This document shows positions 1-4,947 of a stretch of DNA of 6,760 bases, one piece after another. The DNA is taken from NCBI GenBank assembly GCA_023387085.1, contig JAEWIL010000088.1:1-6760 (forward strand), written 5' to 3'. The notes under the pieces are model-generated. The model saw only the letters and a list, made by a program, of their open reading frames with translations, was not told where the DNA came from and ran no database searches. Position 1 is the first letter of the stretch; each line of letters starts with the position of its first letter. The translations under genes were made by a program, and so were the position numbers. This stretch comes from Pseudomonadota bacterium (lineage in GTDB: Bacteria > Pseudomonadota > Alphaproteobacteria > Sphingomonadales > Sphingomonadaceae).

Positions 1-2
1 CC

Positions 3-569
3 GCGGTTTTCCGGCCCCCCGCGCCCCCCGGCGCGGGGGGGGCGCGGCTGCTCGCCTTCTGGTTCGACGAGCATGGGTTCGATGACTGGTACGGCGGCGG
101 CCCCGATTTCGACGCGGCGGTGCGCGATCTGGCGGGCGAATGGCGCGAGGCGCTGCGTGCGCTGCCGGCGGAAAGCTTCCTCATCGATGTCGACACCGCG
201 CTCGCGGCTGCGATCCTGTTCGATCAGGTGCCGCGCAACGTCTACCGTCGCCAGGCCGAAGCGTTCGCCACCGACGATCTGGCGCGCGCGATCGCGCGCG
301 GGATGGTCGCGCGCGGCTGGGACCGGGACGTGCCCGAGGAGCGGCGGCAATTCGTCTATCTGCCGTTCGAGCACAGCGAGGATATCGCCGACCAGCGCGA
401 ATCGCTGCGGCTGATGGCCGGGCTCGCCGACCCGCGGTCGCTCGACTATGCGAAGAAGCATTTCGACATCGTCGACCGTTTCGGACGCTTCCCGCACCGT
501 AACGCGGCGCTCGGCCGCGCGAACCGGCCGGGCGAGGAAGCGGCGATAGAAGAGGGCGGCAATTGGTGA
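3..569 (+). CDS. DUF924 family protein, N-terminus missing
   Basis: The frame is open from base 3 to the TGA at 567-569, giving 188 visible codons. Family hallmarks occur in order: LLAFWF at about visible residues 16-21, FDQVPRN in the middle, YLPFEHSED, and HFDIVDRFGRFPHRNAALGR near the C-terminus. DUF924 proteins are soluble, probably all-helical (TPR-like) proteins of unknown function. The C-terminal three quarters look intact. There is no ATG, GTG or TTG in frame before the FWF motif, and codons 1-14 are Ala/Pro/Gly/Arg-rich low-complexity sequence encoded by a C/G fold-back. The family normally has only about 5-12 residues before the FWF motif, so the true start has either been displaced or lies before the window. 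The next gene starts 31 nt downstream on the same strand, suggesting co-transcription. Confidence 0.85.
   Translation, partial: AVFRPPAPPGAGGARLLAFWFDEHGFDDWYGGGPDFDAAVRDLAGEWREALRALPAESFLIDVDTALAAAILFDQVPRNVYRRQAEAFATDDLARAIARGMVARGWDRDVPEERRQFVYLPFEHSEDIADQRESLRLMAGLADPRSLDYAKKHFDIVDRFGRFPHRNAALGRANRPGEEAAIEEGGNW
19..47. repeat. Perfect C/G inverted repeat at window start
   Basis: An 11-bp perfect inverted repeat has arms at 19-29 (CCGCGCCCCCC) and 37-47 (GGGGGGCGCGG) with a 7-base spacer. It lies inside the reading frame of the DUF924 gene exactly where the start codon is expected. The sequence is almost purely C then G, unlike the coding DNA just downstream. It may be a real hairpin, or a sequencing or assembly artefact of the fold-back type seen at contig ends. 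Confidence 0.8.
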
Positions 570-600
570 TAGGCGGTCCCGACCCCGAAGGAGGACGGAC

Positions 601-1164
601 ATGGCCGAATTCACCGACACGCTGACGGACAAGCATATCGCCTTCATCGAACGGCAACCGGTCTTCTTCACCGCGACCGCGGCGAGCGAGGGGCGCATCA
701 ATCTGTCGCCCAAGGGCTATGCGGACAGCTTTCGCGTGCTGTCGGAGGTGCAGGTCGCCTATCTCGACCTTGGTGGTTCGGGGAACGAGACGCACGCGCA
801 CCTTGCGGCGGACGGGCGTATCACGCTGATGTTCTGTGCGTTCGACCGCACCGCACTGATTCTGCGGATATATGGTCGTGGCCGCCCGGTGTTGCCGCAG
901 GACGATGAATGGGAGGCGGTCGCCGCCAACTTCACGCTGCTTCCCGGCACGCGGCAGATATTCGTCATCGACGTGGAGAGCGTGCAGACCAGCTGCGGCT
1001 GGGGCGTGCCGATGATGGAATTGCAGCACGAGCGCGAGACGCTGCAAAAATATCACCGGCAGGCCGATCCTGCGCTGTGGGTCGAGAAATTCGAGGGACG
1101 CACGCAGAGCATCGACGGTCTGCCGACACGCCCGACCGACCGTTATATCGCCGGAGACACCTGA
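601..1164 (+). CDS. Pyridoxamine 5'-phosphate oxidase family (FMN-binding split barrel) protein
   Basis: This 187-residue protein has the split-barrel flavin-binding fold. FFTATAASEGRINLSPKG (about residues 22-39) forms the first strands and the FMN-phosphate region. AYLDLGGSGNETHAHL (53-68) and GRITLMFCAFDR (72-83) are the characteristic next strands, followed by LRIYGRGRPVL (88-98). The C-terminal part (W134-W160) is typical of the larger stand-alone members rather than of the vitamin B6 enzyme PdxH. The family includes flavin reductases and pyridoxal-phosphate-binding proteins, so the substrate cannot be told from sequence. The start is supported by a strong Shine-Dalgarno AAGGAGGA (588-595) five bases before the ATG. 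The stop codon shares one base with the start of the next gene, which implies translational coupling. Confidence 0.88.
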   Translation: MAEFTDTLTDKHIAFIERQPVFFTATAASEGRINLSPKGYADSFRVLSEVQVAYLDLGGSGNETHAHLAADGRITLMFCAFDRTALILRIYGRGRPVLPQDDEWEAVAANFTLLPGTRQIFVIDVESVQTSCGWGVPMMELQHERETLQKYHRQADPALWVEKFEGRTQSIDGLPTRPTDRYIAGDT

Positions 1165-1394
1165 TGCCGCTTGTCGAACTCGCCCGGTTGCCGAACGGTG
1201 TCGAGGCCGAATTGCTGCGCGGACGGCTCGAAAGCGCCGGCGTCCATGCCGTCTGCTTCGATACGGGGATGAACATCGCCGAAAGCGTCGGGTTGATGAT
1301 TCCGGTGCGGATCATGGTGCTCGACGAGGATCTGGTCGAAGCCCGGGCGCTGATCGAAGAGTTCGAGGGCGGCGGGAACGGAAACGCGGCCTGA
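1164..1394 (+). CDS. DUF2007 domain protein (putative signal-transducing family)
   Basis: This is a 76-residue protein. Its N-terminal half, VELARLPNGVEAELLRGRLESAGVHAVCFD (about residues 4-33), matches the pattern of the DUF2007 ferredoxin-like fold, in which a strand and a helix place a peptide that scans for ligand. The later VRIMVLDEDLVEARALIEEFE (about 48-68) is the second half of the fold. The family is annotated only as putative signal transducing, and nothing here fixes a function. The ATG overlaps the upstream TGA as TGATG, and GGAG (1153-1156) lies seven bases upstream, so translation is probably coupled to the flavin protein gene. The C-terminus is a short Gly/Asn/Ala tail. It is cytoplasmic, with no signal peptide or membrane segment. 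Confidence 0.8.
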   Translation: MPLVELARLPNGVEAELLRGRLESAGVHAVCFDTGMNIAESVGLMIPVRIMVLDEDLVEARALIEEFEGGGNGNAA

Positions 1395-1412
1395 GCGCTT
1401 GAAACCCACGTT

Positions 1413-2111
1413 ATGATCAAGGTCGCTTCCTATAATATGCGAAAGGGCATCGGGCTCGACCGGCGCCGCGATCCGGGTCGGGTGCTGTCGGTGCTTGGCG
1501 AACTCGACGCCGATATCGTCGCATTGCAGGAGGCCGACCGCCGGTTCGGTTCCCGCGCGAGCGCGATCCCGCCCTATATGTTCGAAGAGCATAGCGATTA
1601 TGTGCCGGTCGATCTGCTCGATGGCCGGCCCTATGCAATCGGCTGGCACGGCAATGCGTTGCTCGTCCGCAAGGGGATCGAGGTCGAGGAAAGCCACGCG
1701 TTGCACCTGCCGACGCTCGAACCGCGCGGTGCGGTGGCCGCGACCTTGCGAATCGGGAGCGAAAGGCTGCGCGTTGTCGGCATGCATCTCGACATTTCGG
1801 GGCTGCGCCGCCGCCAGCAGGCGCGCGCGATCCTGCAGCACGTATCGCAGGGAGAGAATCTGCCGACGATTCTGATGGGCGATTGCAACGAATGGCGGAA
1901 CCGTGGCGGCTGCCTAGCGGATTTCGGCGAGCATCATCGGCTGGTCGACACGGGGCACAGCTTCCACAGCCGTCGTCCGGTCGCCAAGCTCGACCGCATT
2001 TTCGCCTCGCCCGATCTGGAGCCGATCGATGCCGGCGTCCATCGCAGCGCGCTGGCGGCGCGCGCGTCGGACCATCTTCCGATCTGGGCGCGATTCAGGG
2101 TGGCCGGTTAA
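1413..2111 (+). CDS. Endonuclease/exonuclease/phosphatase (EEP) family hydrolase
   Basis: This 232-residue protein carries the full set of EEP (DNase I/exonuclease III fold) catalytic motifs. They are SYNMRKG with N8, ALQEAD with E40 as metal ligand, GMHLD with H125 and D127, GDCNEW with D157 and N159, KLDRIF with D194, and the terminal SDHLP with D220 and H221. It should therefore be a Mg2+-dependent phosphodiesterase or phosphatase. The family spans nucleases, sphingomyelinases and inositol phosphatases, so the substrate is open. No signal peptide is visible, which argues for a cytoplasmic role. The ATG is the only start that keeps the SYN motif at the usual position near residue 6. There is no good Shine-Dalgarno sequence before it, but the gene follows the DUF2007 gene by only 18 nt. 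Its TAA overlaps the stop codon of the convergent regulator gene. Confidence 0.88.
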   Translation: MIKVASYNMRKGIGLDRRRDPGRVLSVLGELDADIVALQEADRRFGSRASAIPPYMFEEHSDYVPVDLLDGRPYAIGWHGNALLVRKGIEVEESHALHLPTLEPRGAVAATLRIGSERLRVVGMHLDISGLRRRQQARAILQHVSQGENLPTILMGDCNEWRNRGGCLADFGEHHRLVDTGHSFHSRRPVAKLDRIFASPDLEPIDAGVHRSALAARASDHLPIWARFRVAG

Positions 2112-2650
2112 ACGCCGCAGGCTGCGGCGAGGAGCACGCCCTTTGCCGTCAGCCCGTAGCGGCTGATCGGCGGCCGGGCATCGACAATCTCGCGCACGAC
2201 CAGCCCATGTTTGCCCAGCGTGGCAAGGCCTTGCGACAGCGCGCGCGGCGTCGCGGGCGCGAGGAGACGCGACAAGGCGTTGAAGCGATCGTGTCCGGTG
2301 CCGATTCCCGCCACGAGCGGTAGCCCCCAACGCGTCGTGGCGCCCGGTGGCAGGCCGATCGCGCGTTGGGCTTCGGCGATCGATGCGGCACGCTCCGCCG
2401 CGGCCTCGCCTCGCCCCGTCAGGACATATTCGGGGCGCAGCGGGTGACCGTGGCCGGGATTGCGCGCGACCCATCCGATCGCCGCCGCCGCCTCCAGCGT
2501 TCGCGACAGGCTGTCGCGCGAAAGCCCAAGCCGATGGATCAGTTCGACGAAACGCGCCCCCCGGTGCGCTGCCAGGTCGGCGAGCAGCGGCACCAGCCAG
2601 CGATGGCTGCCAAGCTCGGCTAGAACAGGATCGAGGCTGGTTGACCGCAT
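2108..2650 (-). CDS. HxlR-like transcriptional regulator with two winged-helix domains
   Basis: This 180-residue protein resembles HxlR-type regulators, but the fold appears twice. The first half (about residues 14-84) has HRWLVPLLADLAAHRGARFVELIHRLGLSRDSLSRTLEAAAAIGWV and then YVLTGRGE, which is the HxlR pattern of helix, recognition helix and beta wing. The second half (about 106-171) repeats it as RWGLPLVAGIG..RFNALSRLLA..PRALSQGLATLGKHGLVV..YGLTAKG. HxlR proteins usually bind as dimers, so this could be an intramolecular pseudo-dimer. Many HxlR-family redox sensors use an N-terminal cysteine. Here the only cysteine is C178 at the extreme C-terminus, so classical thiol sensing is unlikely. 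The gene is divergent from the VOC gene, its likely target. The start codon follows TTAGTTGAAAA with no Shine-Dalgarno sequence. A TATAGT box lies only 10 bases upstream of the ATG, so the mRNA may be leaderless. Confidence 0.78.
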   Translation of the reverse strand: MRSTSLDPVLAELGSHRWLVPLLADLAAHRGARFVELIHRLGLSRDSLSRTLEAAAAIGWVARNPGHGHPLRPEYVLTGRGEAAAERAASIAEAQRAIGLPPGATTRWGLPLVAGIGTGHDRFNALSRLLAPATPRALSQGLATLGKHGLVVREIVDARPPISRYGLTAKGVLLAAACGV

Positions 2651-2668
2651 TTTTCAACTAACTATACA
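2641..2668 (+). promoter_or_regulatory. Candidate sigma-70 promoter of the VOC gene, overlapping the hxlR promoter
   Basis: On the plus strand TTGACC (2641-2646) and TATACA (2663-2668) are 16 bp apart, a good -35/-10 pair in otherwise GC-rich DNA. The -35 lies within the first codons of the divergent regulator gene. On the minus strand the same AT-rich core reads TATAGT (2661-2666), a plausible -10 for the regulator gene, although its -35 is poor. The two -10 boxes overlap, so one bound regulator could block both promoters. The tandem AACTAACTA (2656-2664) and nearby ACTAAA (2675-2680) are possible operator half-sites. No transcription start is known. Confidence 0.5.
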
Positions 2669-2734
2669 AACCGGACTAAATTCGCAAGCGGGCCGGGGCG
2701 GCGATTCGCCTTTCGGACCGTGCATCATCGAAAA

Positions 2735-2756
2735 TCGCGGATCCGGATTTCCGCGA
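2735..2756 (+). repeat. Hairpin in the VOC 5' leader, next to the ribosome binding site
   Basis: TCGCGGA (2735-2741) and TCCGCGA (2750-2756) form a perfect 7-bp stem with an 8-base loop. It ends five bases before the strong Shine-Dalgarno AAAGGAGGA (2762-2769 region). It would lie in the roughly 100-nt leader predicted from the promoter at 2641-2668. It might stabilise the message or keep the ribosome site open. There is no T-run, so it is not a terminator. Confidence 0.5.
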
Positions 2757-2775
2757 CGTCGAAAGGAGGAAGAAC

Positions 2776-3150
2776 ATGGCGCTTCAGATCGGATCCGAAC
2801 TCACATGCTCATTGGGGGTCAGGGACATGACCGCGTCGATCGGTTGGTACGAACGGGTGATGCAATGCCAATTGCTTTACCGCGCAGACGAGATCGGCTG
2901 GTGCGAGATGGCGACTCCGATGAAGGGGGTGAACATCGGGCTCAGCGAGGTCGAAAACGTTGTGCAGGGCGGCGGCGCAACCAACGTGTTCGAGGTTGTC
3001 GACATCGATGCCGCGAAGGCGCACCTCGATGCCCAAGCGGTGCGTCAGGACGGCGACATCCAGCATATTCCCGGGCTGGTGAAACTGCTCACCTTCTACG
3101 ATCCCGACGGCAATGCCTTCATGTTTTCGCAGGCAGAAAGGGCGGTCTGA
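2776..3150 (+). CDS. VOC (glyoxalase/bleomycin-resistance fold) family protein
   Basis: This 124-residue single-domain protein has two beta-alpha-beta-beta-beta halves. Half one is about residues 8-58, including VRDMTASIGWYERVM and the strands up to GVNIGLSE. Half two is about residues 68-118, including NVFEVVDIDAAKAHLDAQ and LLTFYDPDGNAFMFSQ. The DPDGN signature is clear, but where many metal-dependent VOC enzymes have a Glu ligand just after it (DPDGNxxEL), this protein reads AFMF. The usual metal site therefore seems incomplete, and it may bind a small molecule rather than act as a glyoxalase. The start is set by AAAGGAGGA six to seven bases upstream. It is divergent from the tandem-HxlR regulator, suggesting induction by a compound sensed by that regulator. 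It is probably cytoplasmic. Confidence 0.85.
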   Translation: MALQIGSELTCSLGVRDMTASIGWYERVMQCQLLYRADEIGWCEMATPMKGVNIGLSEVENVVQGGGATNVFEVVDIDAAKAHLDAQAVRQDGDIQHIPGLVKLLTFYDPDGNAFMFSQAERAV

Positions 3151-3260
3151 TCCGTTAAGGGCCGACTCGATTCTGTCGGGCGTTGCGGGAGGCGCCTTCT
3201 GTTGCCTCGCCGACGAAGGATTGAAAAATGGCCTATTTTTGCGGTGCGCGCGGTGCGGGC

Positions 3261-3292
3261 AAAAAAAGAGGGCCGGGACTTGCGTCCCGGCC
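3261..3292 (-). terminator. Rho-independent terminator, leftward (distal)
   Basis: On the minus strand a perfect 9-bp stem GGCCGGGAC/GTCCCGGCC (arms 3284-3292 and 3271-3279, 4-base loop) is followed by CTC and seven T residues (3267-3261). This is a strong intrinsic terminator for leftward transcription. It lies about 165 bases beyond the T-run of the amtB terminator, so it terminates either read-through from glnK-amtB or a separate transcript made between the two terminators. On the plus strand the hairpin is followed only by a weak T-run. Confidence 0.85.
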
Positions 3293-3297
3293 CAGCC

Positions 3298-3460
3298 TTT
3301 CAGGCTCTCCCCTCCTGAAACTCATGGCAGACTGAATGCCATATTAATGTCATGTTGCAAAGACTAAATTTGCGGCACCCAAGTTCAAATTTTGTGCACT
3401 CCTTCGTGCAGCATCGAATGGCCTGTCGGAGTGCGAAGGAGAGCCGATTTGCGCACAAAA
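3298..3460 (-). ncRNA. Candidate structured RNA between two leftward terminators
   Basis: This stretch contains a dense series of inverted repeats. TTTTGTGC (3390-3397) pairs with GCACAAAA (3453-3460), and CTCCTTCG (3399-3406) pairs with CGAAGGAG (3434-3441), which together make one long interrupted stem. AAATTTG (3366-3372) pairs with CAAATTT (3386-3392), ATGGCA (3324-3329) with TGCCAT (3337-3342), and TTTCAGG (3298-3304) with CCTGAAA (3314-3320). The strand is chosen because the terminator at 3261-3292 works leftward. No good promoter is visible, so this may be a processed amtB 3' UTR rather than an independent RNA. It matches no RNA family that I recognise. Confidence 0.3.
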
Positions 3461-3488
3461 AATGGCCGGGAGCCAAAGCACCCGGCCA
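3457..3488 (-). terminator. Rho-independent terminator of glnK-amtB
   Basis: On the minus strand an 8-bp stem TGGCCGGG/CCCGGCCA (arms 3481-3488 and 3463-3470, 10-base loop) is followed directly by six T residues (3462-3457). It lies about 80 bases beyond the amtB stop codon, with correct orientation and distance to end the glnK-amtB message. The stem core is identical to that of the distal terminator. Confidence 0.85.
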
Positions 3489-3517
3489 GTGGTTCGCAGG
3501 AGGAACCTCGTTAGGAC

Positions 3518-3555
3518 CCCGCCGCCCTTGAAAGAGGAGAGAGAGTGGCGGCGGG
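3518..3555 (-). repeat. amtB 3' UTR hairpin with CU-rich loop
   Basis: CCCGCCGCC (3518-3526) and GGCGGCGGG (3547-3555) form a perfect 9-bp GC stem just 12 bases past the amtB stop. In the amtB message the 20-base loop is strongly pyrimidine-rich, containing CUCUCUCUCCUCUUUC. There is no T-run, so it is not the terminator. The loop is complementary to purine-rich sequences such as Shine-Dalgarno regions. Confidence 0.65.
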
Positions 3556-3567
3556 TATCCTGTCTCG

Positions 3568-4929
3568 TTAGATATTGTAGGCGCGCTCCCCGTGCTCGCC
3601 GAGGTCGAGGCCCTCGCGTTCGACCTCTTCGCTGACACGCAGGCCGGTAAGCGCCTTGGCGGCGTAGGTGGCGATGATGGTGCCGACGGTGGCCCAGGCG
3701 ATCGCGACGAGGACCGCGACGATCTGGGTCGCGACCTGCGGGCCCATGGCGAAATCCTCGCCGCCAGGCCCGCCGAGGCTGGGGGCATAAACGATGCCGG
3801 TGCCGATCGCGCCGACGATGCCGCCGATGCCGTGGATGCCGAAGGCGTCGAGCGCGTCGTCATAGCCGAGCTTCGGCTTGAGGACGGTAACCGCGTAGAA
3901 GCAGATCACCGAGGCGACCGCGCCGAGGACGATGGCGCCGAACGGACCCGAGTTGCCTGCTGCCGGCGTGACCGCGACGAGGCCCGCGATGATACCCGAG
4001 CAGAAGCCGAGCGCCGAAGGCTTGTGACCCGCGACCTTCTCGGCGAGCATCCAGAACAGCGCGGCTGAGGCGGTGGCGACGAAGGTGTTGATCATCGCAA
4101 GCGCGGCCGAGCCATTGGCCTCGAGCGCAGAGCCGGCGTTGAAACCGAACCAGCCCACCCAGAGGAGGCCGGTGCCGACCATCGTCAGCGTCAGCGAGTG
4201 CGGCGCCATGATTTCCTTCTGGTAACCGATGCGCTTGCCGAGGATCAGCGAGGCGACGAGCGCCGAGACGCCCGCGTTGATGTGCACCACCGTGCCGCCC
4301 GCGAAGTCGAGCGCCGCCGGCAGTTCGGTACCGAACATCTTGCCCTCGAACAGGAAGCCGCCGGCCGCCCACACCATGTGCGCGATGGGGAAGTATACGA
4401 TGGTCAGCCAGATGATTCCGAAGACCAGCGCCGCCGAGAATTTCAAGCGTTCGACCGTCGCGCCGAGGACCAGCGCAAGCGTGATCGCGGCAAAGGTCAT
4501 CTGGAAGCTGATGAACACATATTCGGGCAGCTTGAAACCGTCCGAGAAGGTATCGGCAAGGCTGTCGGGTGTGACGCCGGCGAGGAAGAATTTGCCCCAG
4601 GCGATGAACGCGTTGCCTTCCGGACCGAAGGCGAGGCCATAGCCGTAGACGACCCAGACAATCATCGCGAGACAGGCAAGGGCGCCGATCTGCGTCATCG
4701 TCGAGAGCATGTTCTTGGTGCGCGTGAGGCCGCCGTAGAAGAGTGCGAGACCCGGCAGGATCATCGCGAGCACGAGCACGGTAGCCGTCATCATCCAGGC
4801 GGTGTCACCCTTGTCGACAACCGGTTCGGGTGCGGCTGCGGCCGCTTCCTGCGCCCAGGCGGGCAGCGCGGCGAACAGCGCAAGGCCCGCGGCCCCGGCA
4901 CTCGCCGCAATCTTGTTTGCGAACTTCAT
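3568..4929 (-). CDS. amtB: Ammonium channel AmtB
   Basis: This 453-residue member of the Amt/MEP/Rh family conducts ammonium/ammonia across the inner membrane. A signal peptide (1-26, cleavage after PAWA) precedes about eleven membrane helices (the first at about 44-66, the last at about 400-426). All key pore residues are visible by motif alignment to E. coli AmtB. They are F146 (FQMTF) and W187 (AHMVW) at the recruitment site, D208 and the first twin histidine H216 in DFAGGTVVHIN, F263 and S267 in GWFGFNAGS, and the second histidine H366 in FGIHGIGG. The cytoplasmic tail LRVSEEVEREGLDLGEHGERAYNI, which contacts GlnK, is complete. The ATG at 4929 is preferred because AAAGGGGG (4935-4942) sits five bases upstream. 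The ATG at 4947 directly abuts the glnK stop and would put six extra residues before the signal peptide. It is co-transcribed with glnK. Confidence 0.97.
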   Translation of the reverse strand: MKFANKIAASAGAAGLALFAALPAWAQEAAAAAPEPVVDKGDTAWMMTATVLVLAMILPGLALFYGGLTRTKNMLSTMTQIGALACLAMIVWVVYGYGLAFGPEGNAFIAWGKFFLAGVTPDSLADTFSDGFKLPEYVFISFQMTFAAITLALVLGATVERLKFSAALVFGIIWLTIVYFPIAHMVWAAGGFLFEGKMFGTELPAALDFAGGTVVHINAGVSALVASLILGKRIGYQKEIMAPHSLTLTMVGTGLLWVGWFGFNAGSALEANGSAALAMINTFVATASAALFWMLAEKVAGHKPSALGFCSGIIAGLVAVTPAAGNSGPFGAIVLGAVASVICFYAVTVLKPKLGYDDALDAFGIHGIGGIVGAIGTGIVYAPSLGGPGGEDFAMGPQVATQIVAVLVAIAWATVGTIIATYAAKALTGLRVSEEVEREGLDLGEHGERAYNI

Positions 4930-4934
4930 ATGTT

Positions 4935-4942
4935 CCCCCTTT
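4935..4942 (-). promoter_or_regulatory. amtB ribosome binding site (sets the start)
   Basis: The minus strand reads AAAGGGGG, five bases before the ATG at 4929. The alternative ATG at 4947 would place this site inside the coding sequence and would have only glnK coding sequence upstream. Together with the signal peptide beginning MKFANK, this supports the shorter form. Confidence 0.75.
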
Positions 4943-4947
4943 GTCAT

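Larger units (their letters stand above)
3151..3567. other. Long intergenic region without a convincing gene
   Basis: These 417 bases separate the convergent VOC and amtB genes. From left to right they hold a weak 5-bp hairpin (3162-3166 with 3175-3179), an AT inverted repeat AAAAAT/ATTTTT (3224-3229 with 3235-3240), a strong leftward terminator (3261-3292), a stretch of nested hairpins (3298-3460), a second leftward terminator (3457-3488) and the amtB-proximal hairpin (3518-3555). The section 3330-3400 is clearly more AT-rich than its surroundings. The AT inverted repeat may serve as a weak terminator for the VOC gene. Otherwise no clear rightward terminator is visible. Confidence 0.7.

Noticed and set aside
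3228..3335. A 35-codon plus-strand ORF (MAYFCGARG...) with GAAGGA seven bases upstream
   Set aside because: It runs straight through the strong terminator hairpin at 3261-3292, its residues are Gly/Ser/Pro-rich without family resemblance, and it probably arises by chance.
3324..3342. A possible second sigma-54 site (GG-N10-GC) in ATGGCA-N7-TGCCAT
   Set aside because: The invariant bases are spaced correctly, but the -12 part matches poorly and the match follows from the palindrome itself on both strands. It is treated as a hairpin instead.
3300..3863. A 187-codon minus-strand ORF overlapping the amtB 3' end and the intergenic hairpins
   Set aside because: It lies out of frame within amtB, crosses the amtB terminator and is Ser/Arg/Pro-rich like other shadow frames.
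3568..4947. A longer amtB start at 4947, directly abutting the glnK stop
   Set aside because: It would add six residues before a good signal peptide and bury the AAAGGGGG ribosome site. It cannot be fully excluded, but 4929 fits better.
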